Assembly (NCBI GenBank): GCA_019914945.1
Contig: CM034104.1
Location: forward strand, 3,350,501 to 3,414,500
DNA length: 64,000 nucleotides
Reading direction: 5' to 3'
DNA from: Typha latifolia
Lineage: Eukaryota; Streptophyta; Magnoliopsida; Poales; Typhaceae
In this document: positions 46,764 through 58,315 of the stretch, piece after piece
Layout of the letters: every line of letters starts with the position of its first letter
Numbering within the stretch: position 1 is the stretch's first letter
Position numbers and translations under genes: made by a program
The notes under the pieces: model-generated
Told to the model about the DNA's origin: nothing
The model's database searches: none
Seen by the model: only the letters and a program-made list of their open reading frames with translations

Positions 46764-49700
46764 GAGGTACTGTGGCTTTGGATAATTCCTACGGGTTTCA
46801 CATGATCTTTCCGAGAAGAAATGGAAGGTGAAGATTTAGTACTCCCTTAATGGAGGATCTTCTGTCCACTTTGCAGGGGTTCTTTGGAAAGACTGAAGCA
46901 TAGCACCCAGCTTTGACAATTGGTGCTAGTCTAGTGCCAGTTATGGCAAGTCCTATTCTTGTGTCATCGTTTGGTTTTGGTCAGGTCTGTCTGGTCTATC
47001 TGGTCTCGGGTGGTCGTCATGTTACCAATAAATGGAACGTTCTTTGGCCACACCATTTGCTTCCCGTTTGGTTCATGAAAGTGTAGCATATTTATAAGGA
47101 TATGCTAAGGGGGAGATTGAATTCCCCATTTGGAATCAACAGTATTTTGTTGCAGGTCGATTTGGATACAGGTCAGTGTTCTCGCTTCCTGTATAGCATG
47201 AGTCTTGTTTTGAGGTCCAGTAGTAAAGTATGTCATGTTTAGTTGTGAAGGTATGTCACAATGAGACCTTCCTGATACAAGTATTTTGTTGTCGTCATGA
47301 ATGCCCCGACAAATTATAGATCAAAGGGTTTAAATATTTAAAATTTATGTTTGTTCTATCGGTATAAGCTTGTGTGTGCAATATGCCTTTTCTGCTGTTC
47401 TTTTTTATTCTGGAATTTTTTTCAAACTGATGCTATTCCTGAGATTCTGGGAAATGTGAGATTGTCCGATTAAGCTTCACTATTACTTTATTAGGATTGA
47501 GCATTAGAATATTTTTGAGTTTGAGTCAAATGGGGTGAATTTGGGCACAACTTTGATGATTCTTAACCGTGAATGTTGTAACACAGTCGTTCGATTAGCT
47601 GAGATGCTAGTTTTGTTAGTTACCATGAGTATTTAAAGGTTTAGTTTGAGCATGATATCATTATAAATGCAAGGGCAACTGGGATTTTGGTGTTGTGATA
47701 TCTATTTTGCATACTTACTGCTATGAACTTTTATAGCTTTTCCCATAATTTTGGGGTGGTTAAACTACTTCTAGATTATTGCATTTTTTATGTTATCGAG
47801 ACCTTTCAACTTCCAACGGGTGGAGTTTCTGACCCAAGTGGTCCTCTCTCAACTTGTGTTTATCGAAATAAATCACACTTTAATTTTAATACGAAAAGAG
47901 ATTTATTATTTTTAACAGCTTAATGTCTATGTCATCAATTGGAGAGTGAAATGTTGAACACATCACTTTACTTTTAGATGAAGAGTTCAGTGTTATTCCA
48001 AGTGAATTACTCAACAATTCAAAATAAATAATAATTGAATTTTTTTGGGGTATTTTATAGTATTTTTATCCATGTAAGATATGAACAAAATTATTGCAAT
48101 GATATCAACGAGATCTTTCCCGTAACATATTATACAATCAAAATAAATAAATTAATAACTTTAGCAATTATTTTTTTCAAATTTAAGTTTGGAGGACCTT
48201 TGTCTTTATTGCAGTTCCGAGCTCTTAATTCATATTTTTAAATAATATGTTTTATGATCAAAATAAATAATCGGTTCTAAATTTTCTTTTATAATTTTAC
48301 CTATATCCTACTTCTCTCAGGTCCGAGTAAGCCGCAGTAGAATCATTGCATTCCATTACGGCAAACGGACTGTTGATAGTTATGCTCTTCTAAGTGTTTT
48401 AACAGTACAAACGCTAAACTATTTAGTGGTTTAGATTTAGACCTTCTAACAATTAGAAGTGTTAGAACTCGTTCGTTGATTTATTTTCTAAGTAAAACAA
48501 GACCCTTTTGGTACTAAATCGTATTTCTCAAGGGTTATGTCTCCTTAATCTAAACTTAGCAACTGAATCAGTTCTGTCATGTCATGACGTCAACACACAC
48601 CATCATCATACACCATCACCTATCACCTATCACCATCGCCTATCATCATTTAAAAACGAGATGACTTTAAAACTGACATCAACTTTCTTCTCTTGTTGTT
48701 TTACCAACCTCACTCTAGTTTACCGGTTTTATTTCAATCATAAACAATATTATAAAAAAATTACTCCGTGGTTAGGTAGTTTAGCTTGATTCGGTTGATG
48801 GTTCGATGGTATAGTTAGCTTAGAGAAGCAGCTCGACAGCGCAATGGCTTAGAGCAAATTTTGGCAGTGTTTGATTCGAAGCAATTATTCGGTGACGCAT
48901 GTAACTTAGAGTCTAGATTAGGCAAATAAAAGCTTGGTGAGACCTAAATGTCTTTGTATCTAGGAATAGTTGACCCTTTATCTAGCTCATATCTAGCTTT
49001 TAGGCTCATGAATGATCCAAAAAAAAACTCATCTTTCGATCTGCCAACCAACTCTAGTAGGTAGGTATCTTCCCCATGACCAAGGAGGTCATGGGTTCAA
49101 CTCCACCTCAGACAATATTTGTGGAGAAATTGTTTGGTAGTTTGATAGCTTTGCTTGATTTAGTTGATGGCTTAGCAGTGCAATTAATTTGAAGGAGCAG
49201 CTCGGCAGGCGACGGCTTAGAGCAAGTCTAAGCGGCATTTGGTTCGGAGCAATTATTTTGCGACACATTTGACTTGAAACCTAAACTAAGCAAGCTTAAA
49301 GTTTGGTAGGGAGGCCTAAGTGCCTCTGTATTTAGAGATGGTTAGCCTTTTGTCCGGTCTATATCTAACCTTGGAGCTAATGAACGATAAAAAAAAAAAA
49401 AAAAATCTCTTCGCTGTTTTTTTTTTTTTTTTAATCTCTTTTAATGTTGGATAACTCCCTTTTTTTCAAGAGAAAAGTGCGTTAAAAATAGGGAGAATTA
49501 TATCTAGATTTTTTATTTATTTTTTATGACACGTTGGATCTCTTAATTATAAAAAAATTTCGAAATACCTTTTCTGTTTAAAAAAAATTGATACGTGAAT
49601 CACGTGACGAATTTTTAGTCTCTCTAAGCATTATTTTAGACAAAAAAAAAAGGAGCAAAGTTTTGAGGACAAAATAATTATTTTATATATTTAATGGAGG

Positions 49701-50506
49701 GGCCGAAAGATTTTTAATTTTTTTCGAGGATATAAAAAAAAGAAAAGAAAATGTACGTAAAACTGAGATCGTTTTTCTTCATATAATTATCGTTTTAAAT
49801 GCACCCTCTTTATTTCCAAATTTCTAAAATATATATATTAATTCAATAATCGAGGTATTTCTTACCAGAGAAAAATAATATCACACAAATATATATATGT
49901 TAAGAATGAATAGGAAGTGACCGTAGAAAATGTCAGGAGATGACGTTATACGAAGGGTATTATGGTCATTTAGAAAAAGATTAGGATTAGGGTTTTATGC
50001 TCTCCCTCGGGCCTCAGGCCCAGGTCATCGGTGGCGGTGCCACGCCGCCCTTTTCTCCCCAATCAGCTGCTAATCTCAAACAGCAAACAGTTTCCAAGCA
50101 CCTGTCAATTTACTACATCTCCCCCGAGTTATCAGAAATCTTTTACCGTTATCTCCCACCACACGCTGTTTGATGTTCGATTTCCATACATAATAGCGCC
50201 TAAGTACATTTTGTCCCATATCGTTAGCTGCGGTAACTTACACCCCCTGAAGTTGGTAAATATATTTAATGCATATTTAAGCCTTCTATTGATTATTTCT
50301 ATCAAGGTTAAAAAATATTAAAAAAAATTAAAACCCTCTCCTCTATTCTCTTTTTAATTTTTAAAATATTATTAAAGAGAAGCAAAGTTAATATAATTTA
50401 ATTGCTCTCCTCCTCTCCCTCTCTCTACTCTCTTTCCCCCCCTAATATTTCGTCCTGTTTCCCTCCATATTTTTCTCTTTCCCTCCATTCTCTCTCTCTC
50501 TCTCTC
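46764..50506. other. Intergenic region between importin alpha and GATA genes
   Basis: Begins with the importin 3' UTR (to about 47330). The middle carries a tandem pair of A-tailed retroposons (48770-49400). The remainder is AT-rich. An open frame at 50031-50321 has no similarity. The segment nearest 50506 is CT-rich and leads into the GATA promoter. Confidence 0.6.
48770..49400 (+). mobile_element. Tandem pair of A-tailed SINE-like retroposons
   Basis: Two related units, about 48770-49030 and 49131-49400, share in order GGTAGTTT, TTGAT..., GTTGATGG, AGCAGCTCG, GGCTTAGAGCAA, GAAGCAATTATT/GGAGCAATTATT, TTGTATCTAGGAATAGTT-type and ATATCTA stretches, and each ends GAT followed by an A-run. Just before unit 2, at about 49050-49104, is a tRNA-like head with TAGTAGGTAGG and the B-box GGTTCAACTCC (49094-49104). 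Unit 2 with its head would be about 360 bp; unit 1 appears to lack the head. The promoter-box reading is inference. Confidence 0.55.
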
Positions 50507-50601
50507 TATATATATAAAAACAAATAAATAGTAAATATGCAACTTACCCCCAAATAAGTCTCTTTCGTTTTTATTCTGATTCCAGATCCTCTCCCTTTCC
50601 C

Positions 50602-50640
<39 letters not shown>
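50486..50640 (+). promoter_or_regulatory. Putative core promoter and GA-rich leader of the GATA gene
   Basis: A CT run (about 50490-50506) runs directly into TATATATATAAA (50507-50518), a plausible Y-patch plus TATA box. About 85 bp later an uninterrupted AG run of 19 units (50603-50640) lies in the presumed 5' leader. GA repeats of this kind can bind plant BPC/GAGA-type factors; whether this one does is not shown by the sequence. Confidence 0.4.
50603..50640 (+). repeat. (AG)19 microsatellite in the GATA gene leader
   Basis: A perfect AG run about 180 bp upstream of the GATA start codon. Confidence 0.92.
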
Positions 50641-50642
<2 letters not shown>

Positions 50643-50820
50643 TTCGATCTTTTCTTCACAAAACCCTTGTCAAGTTCATCTGCAGCTCTAGGTTTCCAGT
50701 GATCTCTTATAAGTAATAGGAGTGGTGAGATAGGTCTCCGGTAAATCAAGAAGAACAGAGGAGGATAGTAGTTGGATCAGCTTGCTCGATCGCCAAAAAG
50801 GTGGGATTTTGGAGCCAGGA

Positions 50821-51413
50821 ATGGATCTAATAGCCGAAAAGGTGAGTTGGGTCGATCTCCTCCCCCCCATTAATCTTCGATGTCGTCCGTTCTTGTTTTG
50901 CTTCTCAAACTCATCTCCGATTTGATTTCAGACTTCGGGATCTATCGATCTACCGAGCAGCGAGGAGTGTTCGGAGGAGCCCAAGTGCTGCGCCATTTGC
51001 CAAACCACGAAGACTCCCCTATGGCGAGGCGGCCCATCTGGTCCCAAGGTACGTCCCGGATCGATCTAGCCGAGATTCGGTGAGTTGGGTTCTGTTCCTT
51101 TCGGGATCTCCCGATCTGACTCGCTCTTTCCCCTCCCACCCCATGATCACAGTCGCTATGCAACGCTTGCGGAATCCGGTACAGGAAGAAGAGGAGAGAA
51201 GTGTTCGGCATGGAGGAAGGAGAAGAAGATCGGAAGAAGGAGAAAAGGGAAGAGTTGGGCGTTCCTCTCAAGCTTCGGATGCTGGGATTGGGGAAGGAGC
51301 TGTGGTTAAACCAGAGATCTGTGATCCAGAAGCGGAGGAGGAGCAGGATGGGAGAGGAGGAGCAAGCTGCTGTGCTATTGATGGCTTTGTCCTCTGGATT
51401 GCTCCATGGATAA
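50821..51413 (+). CDS. B-class GATA zinc-finger transcription factor with LLM motif
   Basis: Three exons: 50821-50841, 50932-51048 and 51153-51413 (399 nt, 132 residues). Exon 1 codes only MDLIAEK. The GATA finger spans exons 2 and 3 with Cys27, Cys30, Cys49 and Cys52 in C-X2-C-X18-C-X2-C spacing, around TTKTPLWRGGPSGPKSLCNA, followed by the basic GIRYRKKRRE. The C-terminus carries AAVLLMALSSG, the LLM signature of one B-class subgroup (Arabidopsis GATA15/16/17/23 and GNC/GNL-type relatives). These are nuclear regulators of greening and growth. The small size fits GATA15/16/17. It is tail-to-tail with the CSLD gene. Family placement is sure; orthology is not. Confidence 0.95.
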
Positions 51414-53259
51414 TATAAAAATAATAACTCTAGTGCTCTTGATGGAGAAGAAAAAAGGAGCAACTTTTTTTGGTATTACTTCTGTTTTGGGTGGGATCTG
51501 ATGGAGATGGAGTGCTTTGTTAAATTTTTTTGTTTTTTTAACCTTTAAATATGTGTTTCTTCTTCTTTTCTTTTTTTCACCCTTTTTTTTCTTTATTTAT
51601 GGGGTAGTAGTGATGTAATAAACACCCCTGATCTACTGTACACAATGTTGGTTATCAAAATTAACGAGGGAAATTTCCTTTTTGCACCTGCGATTTTTTG
51701 TTATTGTGGTAGTGGAAAAGGTTTTATAAAAGAAACGAAGAATGAATGAATAAATAATGATTAATGATTAATGAGTGATGGGAAATAAAAAAAAATTGAC
51801 CAACTAGGCAACTTCCAAAATATAACTGTTCTTCCTGATGACATCCTCACAGTGCAATAGTGAGGTTGTAAGAGTGAATAGCTTCACAAGTGATGAGAGC
51901 TTAAGATTCTATTGTTTTAAATACCCTACGGAAATTTTAAAAAGAAAAATCCTAGAATTCAATAAGAAGATTGTATTGTTTTATATTAATACTATGTAAA
52001 CGTTTTTGTGTGTTGCATTTCACTTCTTTAAGATGAGCACTGAATGATGCTGACACTGAAGCTCCAGAAGTAGTCAAGAATTCTTAGTAGGTTTTTTTTT
52101 TTAGAATTCTTAATAGGAATAATTAACCATTTGTTTTCATTTGTTTGATCTGATGCTAATGCTGAAAAGATTATGCCAGTTCCAAATCCACTGATGTTTA
52201 ATGCTAAACATCATACTAATTAGGTTACTTTCTTCTTCCCACCTAATTGATGCAAAATTTCAGTTAATGGAGAGAAAGATTTGTATGAATCATTAATTAT
52301 ATATATCAGGTTGAAGTTTGTGCTTTTCTGGTGGTTTGAAAAGGGTGGGGGGTGGGGGAAGTAAAAATTTTACTATGCTTTTCTTCAGATGAGATTTGCC
52401 AGATTTTTATTGGCTTTTTAGCATGAATCTCTGTGAAACTAGATCCGAACAGCTTCAAAAGACACTAACAATTTCAGCAGCAAAGTAATTAACTTGAATT
52501 TGGCAGTGATTAAAATTTGATTAGGAAAAAGATGGACAGAATTAATGAACTAATTTTCTTTTTGATTCAGAACTGTAGCAATTGACTTGCATCTGGCTGA
52601 CTGACAGAAACAATTAATTGCACATGTGAAAAAGATATGAATCAAAGTGTGTAAAGATTGCTTTGAACTCAAAATATAAAACCAAAGTCTATAAAGCTTG
52701 ATTCAAGTTATCAGTTTTCACTCTGTAGAACAGAATCAACTTGTGGCAATTGCAATATGTGCTGATAGCATATATAATCACAACAATCTACAAGCTTTTA
52801 TACGAAACGAAGACATATCTGCATGGTGACTAACAATTCGCACAAACATAAAATGAATCAAAACCTTTATACACAGATGATTTTCATTTTCGTGTAGTCA
52901 TATTGTTAAAAATCAGGCGATAGTTATTGAACATCACTGCTGGTAACAACATTACTTACATCATAAGCTCTTCACTATTGAGTACTGATTAAAGATCAGT
53001 ACGAAATGACTCAAACCATATGATTTCTATTCATATTGACTGATAAGGAACTTGGCAATTCCAAACTCATATAGAATATGTAATCGAACATCACAATCTG
53101 CAGCTTCAGATTCTGATCAAGTATATACGAAACGAAATTGAAAACCCGTTGACAAAATATGTAAACCTAAACATTTGAATCTTAACAACAACAATATATG
53201 TTGGGATAAGTAAGAGCATGACATGAAGCAGGCCTTCATATGTAGTAGTCGTTTCCTGC
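51414..53259. other. Convergent 3' region between the GATA and CSLD genes
   Basis: AT-rich sequence holding both 3' UTRs. No gene, repeat array or RNA gene is recognisable in the remaining 1.8 kb. Confidence 0.65.
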
Positions 53260-56200
53260 TCAAGGAAACTGGAAACTCATGTAGTCCTTCCTCGCACCTG
53301 CAGGAGGGCTGATGTACACCCAGAGAAGCGAGATGATGATCGAGAGCAACCCCGACCACACAAACACGATCGTCGGCACCTTCCCTCTTCTCCCCATCAA
53401 TCCTTTAGCAAATGGATAGAGATGGCACAGGACCCAGAAGCTAAAGAAGACCCCTCCAAGAAGCTTGCTCCACTGGGGGAACTCGCTGTACATCGTCCTT
53501 GCGAGAGCTACCGCAATAGCTATTGCGTTGATCATCATGATCGTGATCGGTGGAACCATAAGAAAGCTCCACTTGACCATGTAGAGCTCCGCAAATGCAT
53601 CATCGTTGTCATCGGTGGCAGGTTTTGATGTCAATGTGAAGGAAATGTCTACACCTGCAATAACCTTCAAAAGTCCTTGAAGAACCGCAGCTGGATGAGC
53701 ACTTGTTCCTCCAATGACCCAGAATTGCTCATTCCTCCACCATTCATGTAATGTTATGCCAGACCACTTGATCTCCAGCAAAGCAAGCAAGCAGAGAGTT
53801 ATAGTGATAGCCAGTAGGAATATGAGAAATGTTATGCTGAGAGACTGAACTATGAACTGCCCGCTGAATAGAGAAACAGCAGGTAGAATGCAGTAGACCA
53901 ACAAAAAGATCGACGTAAACGGATACATCCCGACGTTGAAGTATGCTATCCTCTGCAAGAATTTCATCCTTCGGGACGCAAAGAGAGCGTTGTTACGGGA
54001 GAAGAAGATCTCAACTGACCCAGTAGCCCACCGAAGAACCTGGTGCAGCCTGTCGGTCAGGTTGATCGGCGCCGTCCCTCTGAATGCGTCTCGCTTGGTA
54101 ACACAGTAGACTGACCTCCACCCCCGGTTGTGCATCCGATAGCCAGTCACGACATCCTCAGTGACAGAGCCATAGATCCAGCCTACTCTGCGGCCCCATT
54201 CGGTCTTATCCTCATAGAAGCAAGATATGACACTGATGGCTTCAGCAACAGTTGCAGCATCCAGTGGCTCTCTAGGAACTGCAAGAGAACCGGCAGGCCG
54301 GCCCTGGTGAACGCCAGGCAGGTCTTGAAGTAGTCTCCCTTGGTATTCTGCAACTGGTATGGATGCAACAAGAGTAGCTGAGCTCCCGAATCTCTTTGGC
54401 AGCAATGACAATGACTCGGTATCGCCTTCCTCAATCATCTCATCCTCGAATGGTGGCATTACAATCTCGTTAGCCCGATCGCTCTTCTTCCCCATCGTAG
54501 GCTTCCTTAAGAGCAGCTTAATCTTCTTCCTTCCAAACCAACCATGGTGTTCAGTGGCACGCGGCGGCGTAAAGCCATAAAGCGCAGTTCGTCGGAAAAT
54601 GCAGCCAGTTCCAACATACATTGGACCTTGCAAGCCATCCATGGCCCTCATGGAGACGTCAAAGAACACCAGGTTGTGGTTTGCGTATCTGTCACTGGGG
54701 TCAATCCCCTCAAACCTCTGAGGGAATTGCACATAACAAATCCTGTCACCACCTCTATCAAGCATGAAGCACATCCCTTCTCTCAGAGCCAAGGAGTTGT
54801 AGACATAATGATCACAGTCTAGATTCAGGATGAAAGGGCCATTGGACATGATCGCACTCGTCCTCACGAGGGCGTTCATTGCACCGGCCTTCTTGTTGTG
54901 ATCGTACCCGGGCCTTTTCTCACGTGAGACGTAGACTAGCATCGGCAGTCTGATGTCCACGCCAGTGGTGTCTATAAGATTGCTGTCATTCGCTTCAGTG
55001 CCGATGACTGGTTCTGAGTTTGGAGGAGCAAGCATTGCCTGTCAACCAACAGTACAGCAGAATAAGATAGATACACTGATAAAGATCATAGCTGATCGAC
55101 TAGAACTAGTGAGACAGACAAATTATATACCTGAATTATACCAGCATGATCGCCTCTGGAGTGATCTTCGTCAGCTGAGAGCCATGCCCCAGGCCAGTGT
55201 GATCCATCGGACATCCAAGTAGCTCTGACAACCTTTACAGGCTCAGAATTAATATTGCCTCCCATCTCCTCCTGCTTCTTAGCTCGCAGCTCTTCGTGGG
55301 CATTATACGCATCGGATCGCCTCCTGATTGATTCGGGCAACGAGTTTATCCTCACCTTGAACTCATCATACTCTCTTTTGACCTTCCTCCTCTCTCTGAC
55401 AAAGTCTAGCCTCACTTTGTTCTTCAGAAAGTCGCGCTTCTGACCGAAGTAGGCCTCCGGGTTTCTCGGCTCTACGTCATGCTTTCTGCAGAAGGGAACC
55501 CAGACCCTCGCAAAGCTTGCGGTCTCGGCGAGAGCTTCGAACGTGAGAAGGGAGCCTCCGTCGTCGGATAGATAGCACGCGAGCTTCTCCACGGGGTAGT
55601 CCACGGCAAGGATGGAGAGGATGGTGTTTGCGGTGACAAGCGGTGGTTCTTTGTCTGGATCTGCAGTGGAGACGAACACATCGATGCCGGGAAGGTCAGA
55701 CCGCCCTTTCGGGTTCCGACTACTTGGCAATTCAAAGCGCTCTTTGAGGACCGAAAGATCGGTGGCTCTGTTGACAGGACAAAGCTTTGGAAGCTGGTCG
55801 AGAAGCCACGAAAATGCAAACCAGATCTCGCAGGTGATGGACATTCCCCATAGCCACATTGCTTCATGGTTGGGATGCCGAATTCTCCACATAAGGAAGA
55901 AGCCAAGGGCTACTAGGCGAATAATGATCAGCAATCTGAAGTGAAAAAAAGAAGAGCAACAGTTTATACGTACCCTCCCTCTGAGTATATTTAAAACAAT
56001 ACTTTCAAACGATAAACTGCATAAAGATGAGATAGAATACTACATAGATTTCAATCAGAAGCAATGGAGAAAAACTAAGAAAAATACCTGTATGGGCTGA
56101 TGATTGCTTGAGAAACACCGACCTTCCTCGTCAACGGCCGGCGACATTTTCCTCCAAAGTCGGGCGGCTCTTCGAACCCCTTAAACCCTCCTCCATCCCC

Positions 56201-56989
56201 ACGCCCGTCTTTGGGCCACACTGCATTCCCGTACCCGTAAGTCCCCTTGGTCTCAAAGAGCCATCTATTATGATCAAAATCAGATGGCTTGTTAGGGACC
56301 TTCATCGATTGCACCATCGAAAGCCTCCGCCCTGCCATAAATTTCGCCATCGAAGTCAACGGAAGCGCCTGGTCCTCCGTCTCCGATCCCGAATCCTCCT
56401 CGTCGCTCGTAGTGCTATAAGGCTCCTTGCAGCCCGGACACTGACTACCACCCCCAATGCATTCCATGTAGCACTCCTTACAAATCATAAACCCGCATTC
56501 ACACGGCAATTTCGATCCGTTCAAGAACGCAACCCCGTCGCAGCCCTTCATCTTACACACCAGTCCGGTGGACTTGGCCACTGCCTGCGAGCTGTCGGCC
56601 GAGCACTCCATTACGTGACCACGGGTGACGCAGTTGAGCCCACCGGTGAAGATGGTGCCAGAGATGTAGCTCCTATTGGGCCGGGATTCCGGTTCGGGAG
56701 CGGCGGCCGGGTGATCGGGGGTCGGGGGTATGTGGACGGTGTAGTGGACGAACTCGGAGCTCGCATCTGTCTCGTCCTTGGAGGCGGAGAGGTACCGGCC
56801 TCCGATGCTCGAAGCCCGGCTCCCTGGCCTTGCAGTGACCGGGGAATTCAGGTTGTTGGGAAGGGAATGGCGCGGGACCGGGCTCGTCAGGCCGATGCTC
56901 CTCCTCAAGACCCCTTCACTCCCATCTTTTCCTCCAGAAGACACCGTTATCGTTACCGGAGAAGCAGGAGATGAGACTCTCCGAGCCAT
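53260..56989 (-). CDS. CSLD5: Cellulose synthase-like protein D (CSLD5-like)
   Basis: Three minus-strand exons: 56989-56088, 55935-55131 and 55038-53260 (3486 nt, 1161 residues). CSLD proteins are Golgi or plasma-membrane GT2 glycosyltransferases that make beta-glucan/mannan-type wall polymers in tip growth and cell-plate formation. Features in order: Ser-rich N-terminus with [15 protein letters not shown]; a RING-type zinc finger about 145-188 ([15 protein letters not shown]); [19 protein letters not shown] before the first membrane helices at about 302-345; catalytic Asp393 in [13 protein letters not shown] at 643-645, TED at 862-864 and QVLRW at 902-906; then the C-terminal membrane helices, ending DYMSFQFP. 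All catalytic motifs are present and the length is normal. The N-terminal and C-terminal sequences look closest to CSLD5, but the subgroup call is from memory of the family. Confidence 0.95.
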
Positions 56990-58315
56990 TTTTTTCCACC
57001 AAGATTAAAAGTAGCAAGAAAAATGGAACCTTTCTTCCTTTTTCTCTATGATATGAAGCAGACTGGACGAATTGATCCGGAAATGGAAGGGAAGGGGATT
57101 TTGAAACGGATGGAACGAAACTAAGATGCCGGAAAATCTCTGAGAAGGATGAATTGGCGCAAAGTGAGAAGGATGAGTTGATCTGGAAGAAGGAGAAGGG
57201 ATTTTTGAACAGTGGGAGCAAAACCCAGTTACCAGAAATGCTCGGAGATGGAAGAGGAGGATGAGGATTGAGGATGATTTGATCAGAAGTTTTTGTAACG
57301 TTGGAGAAAAGAGGAAAAGAGATTCGAATTTTTTTCTCTCCAACGGTCGGGTTTTGACTTTTAGCGTCGCTCGGGGCCAGGGCCCAGGGGATAAAGGAGA
57401 AGAAAAGGAGCAGAAAATATTTGAAATACAACGGTCGACTGATCCGTGTGGTCCACTCGGATTGAATTTTGGCCAGTTACAGTTTGATTTCAACGGTCGG
57501 CTGATTGATGGCAGTGGGAAACTAGCCGTTTTAAATGGGCACAGGGTCTTGTGCAACCCCTGATGCAGAAATTTCCTGCAACCTCTATGTTTTCCTTCGG
57601 TTACTTTCACTGCTACACAAACTGATTAGTGGATAACTTGGATTTCTACACAACATATTGCATCTCTAAATAACACTAACACCTATGACTCCTTCAGTAT
57701 CTTAATAGTATTAAATGCTGTTGAAGGACCATTCAAAAAAAAAAAAATTAATTAAATGCTGTTGAAGGGGAGTAGATGATCTTAAGCACCATAATCAAAC
57801 CAAAAGTTTAATTTCTACATCTTCAAACTAAAACACTCGCATAAGATAATAAATAGGGTCATAGGATAATAAAGAATCTTGATAAGGTTTCTAATCATTA
57901 GAACTTGCACTATTCAAGGCTCATATATTACAATCAAGTAGGTATTATAATCCTTCTATAAAGTAGCTCGAGGGCATTCAAGTGAATATACCATTATTGA
58001 CATAATATACAAGAGGAATGATACAAACGATGATTTCATACTGGCACATAAGAGGACCATTACATTAGACAATATACTTTACAACAAAGTTCCTATACAG
58101 ATGAGAAGCTAAAATCATTTAAGTATAATTTCGTCATATACATCATTCTCTATATTGCATACAATATTCAAATTGTATTGAAGGAAAACCATGTTGAGAT
58201 CCATTATGGATTCAGGTCAGGGTGTAGGTACTTGGTAGAAGAAAGACGAAGGCAAAGGCAATTGATCACCTCTCGCCACCAGATGCTTTTGATAAAGAGT
58301 GTGGTCTGTGGAAGT
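56990..58315. other. CSLD leader/promoter and MADS-box gene 3' flank
   Basis: Both neighbours are on the minus strand. The part next to 56990 is the CSLD leader; a block with repeated CAACGGTCG motifs (about 57340, 57429 and 57493) may be promoter sequence. The part next to 58315 should be the MADS gene 3' UTR. The minus-strand open frames 56916-57431 and 57005-57610 look like low-complexity shadows. Confidence 0.55.

Noticed and set aside
49050..49150. A functional tRNA gene, suggested by GGTTCAACTCC
   Set aside because: No cloverleaf with acceptor and anticodon stems can be drawn; better explained as a SINE promoter remnant.
53117..53359. A small minus-strand gene next to the CSLD stop
   Set aside because: It overlaps the CSLD C-terminus in another frame and continues into the 3' UTR without any recognisable domain.
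56108..56974. A 288-codon plus-strand frame across CSLD exon 1
   Set aside because: It is antisense to a well-supported CSLD N-terminus and consists of Arg/Pro/His-rich sequence typical of a GC-rich shadow frame.
57005..57610. A 201-codon minus-strand frame upstream of CSLD
   Set aside because: It overlaps the CSLD leader, is Ser/Phe/Pro-rich without motifs, and another open frame of equal quality overlaps it.
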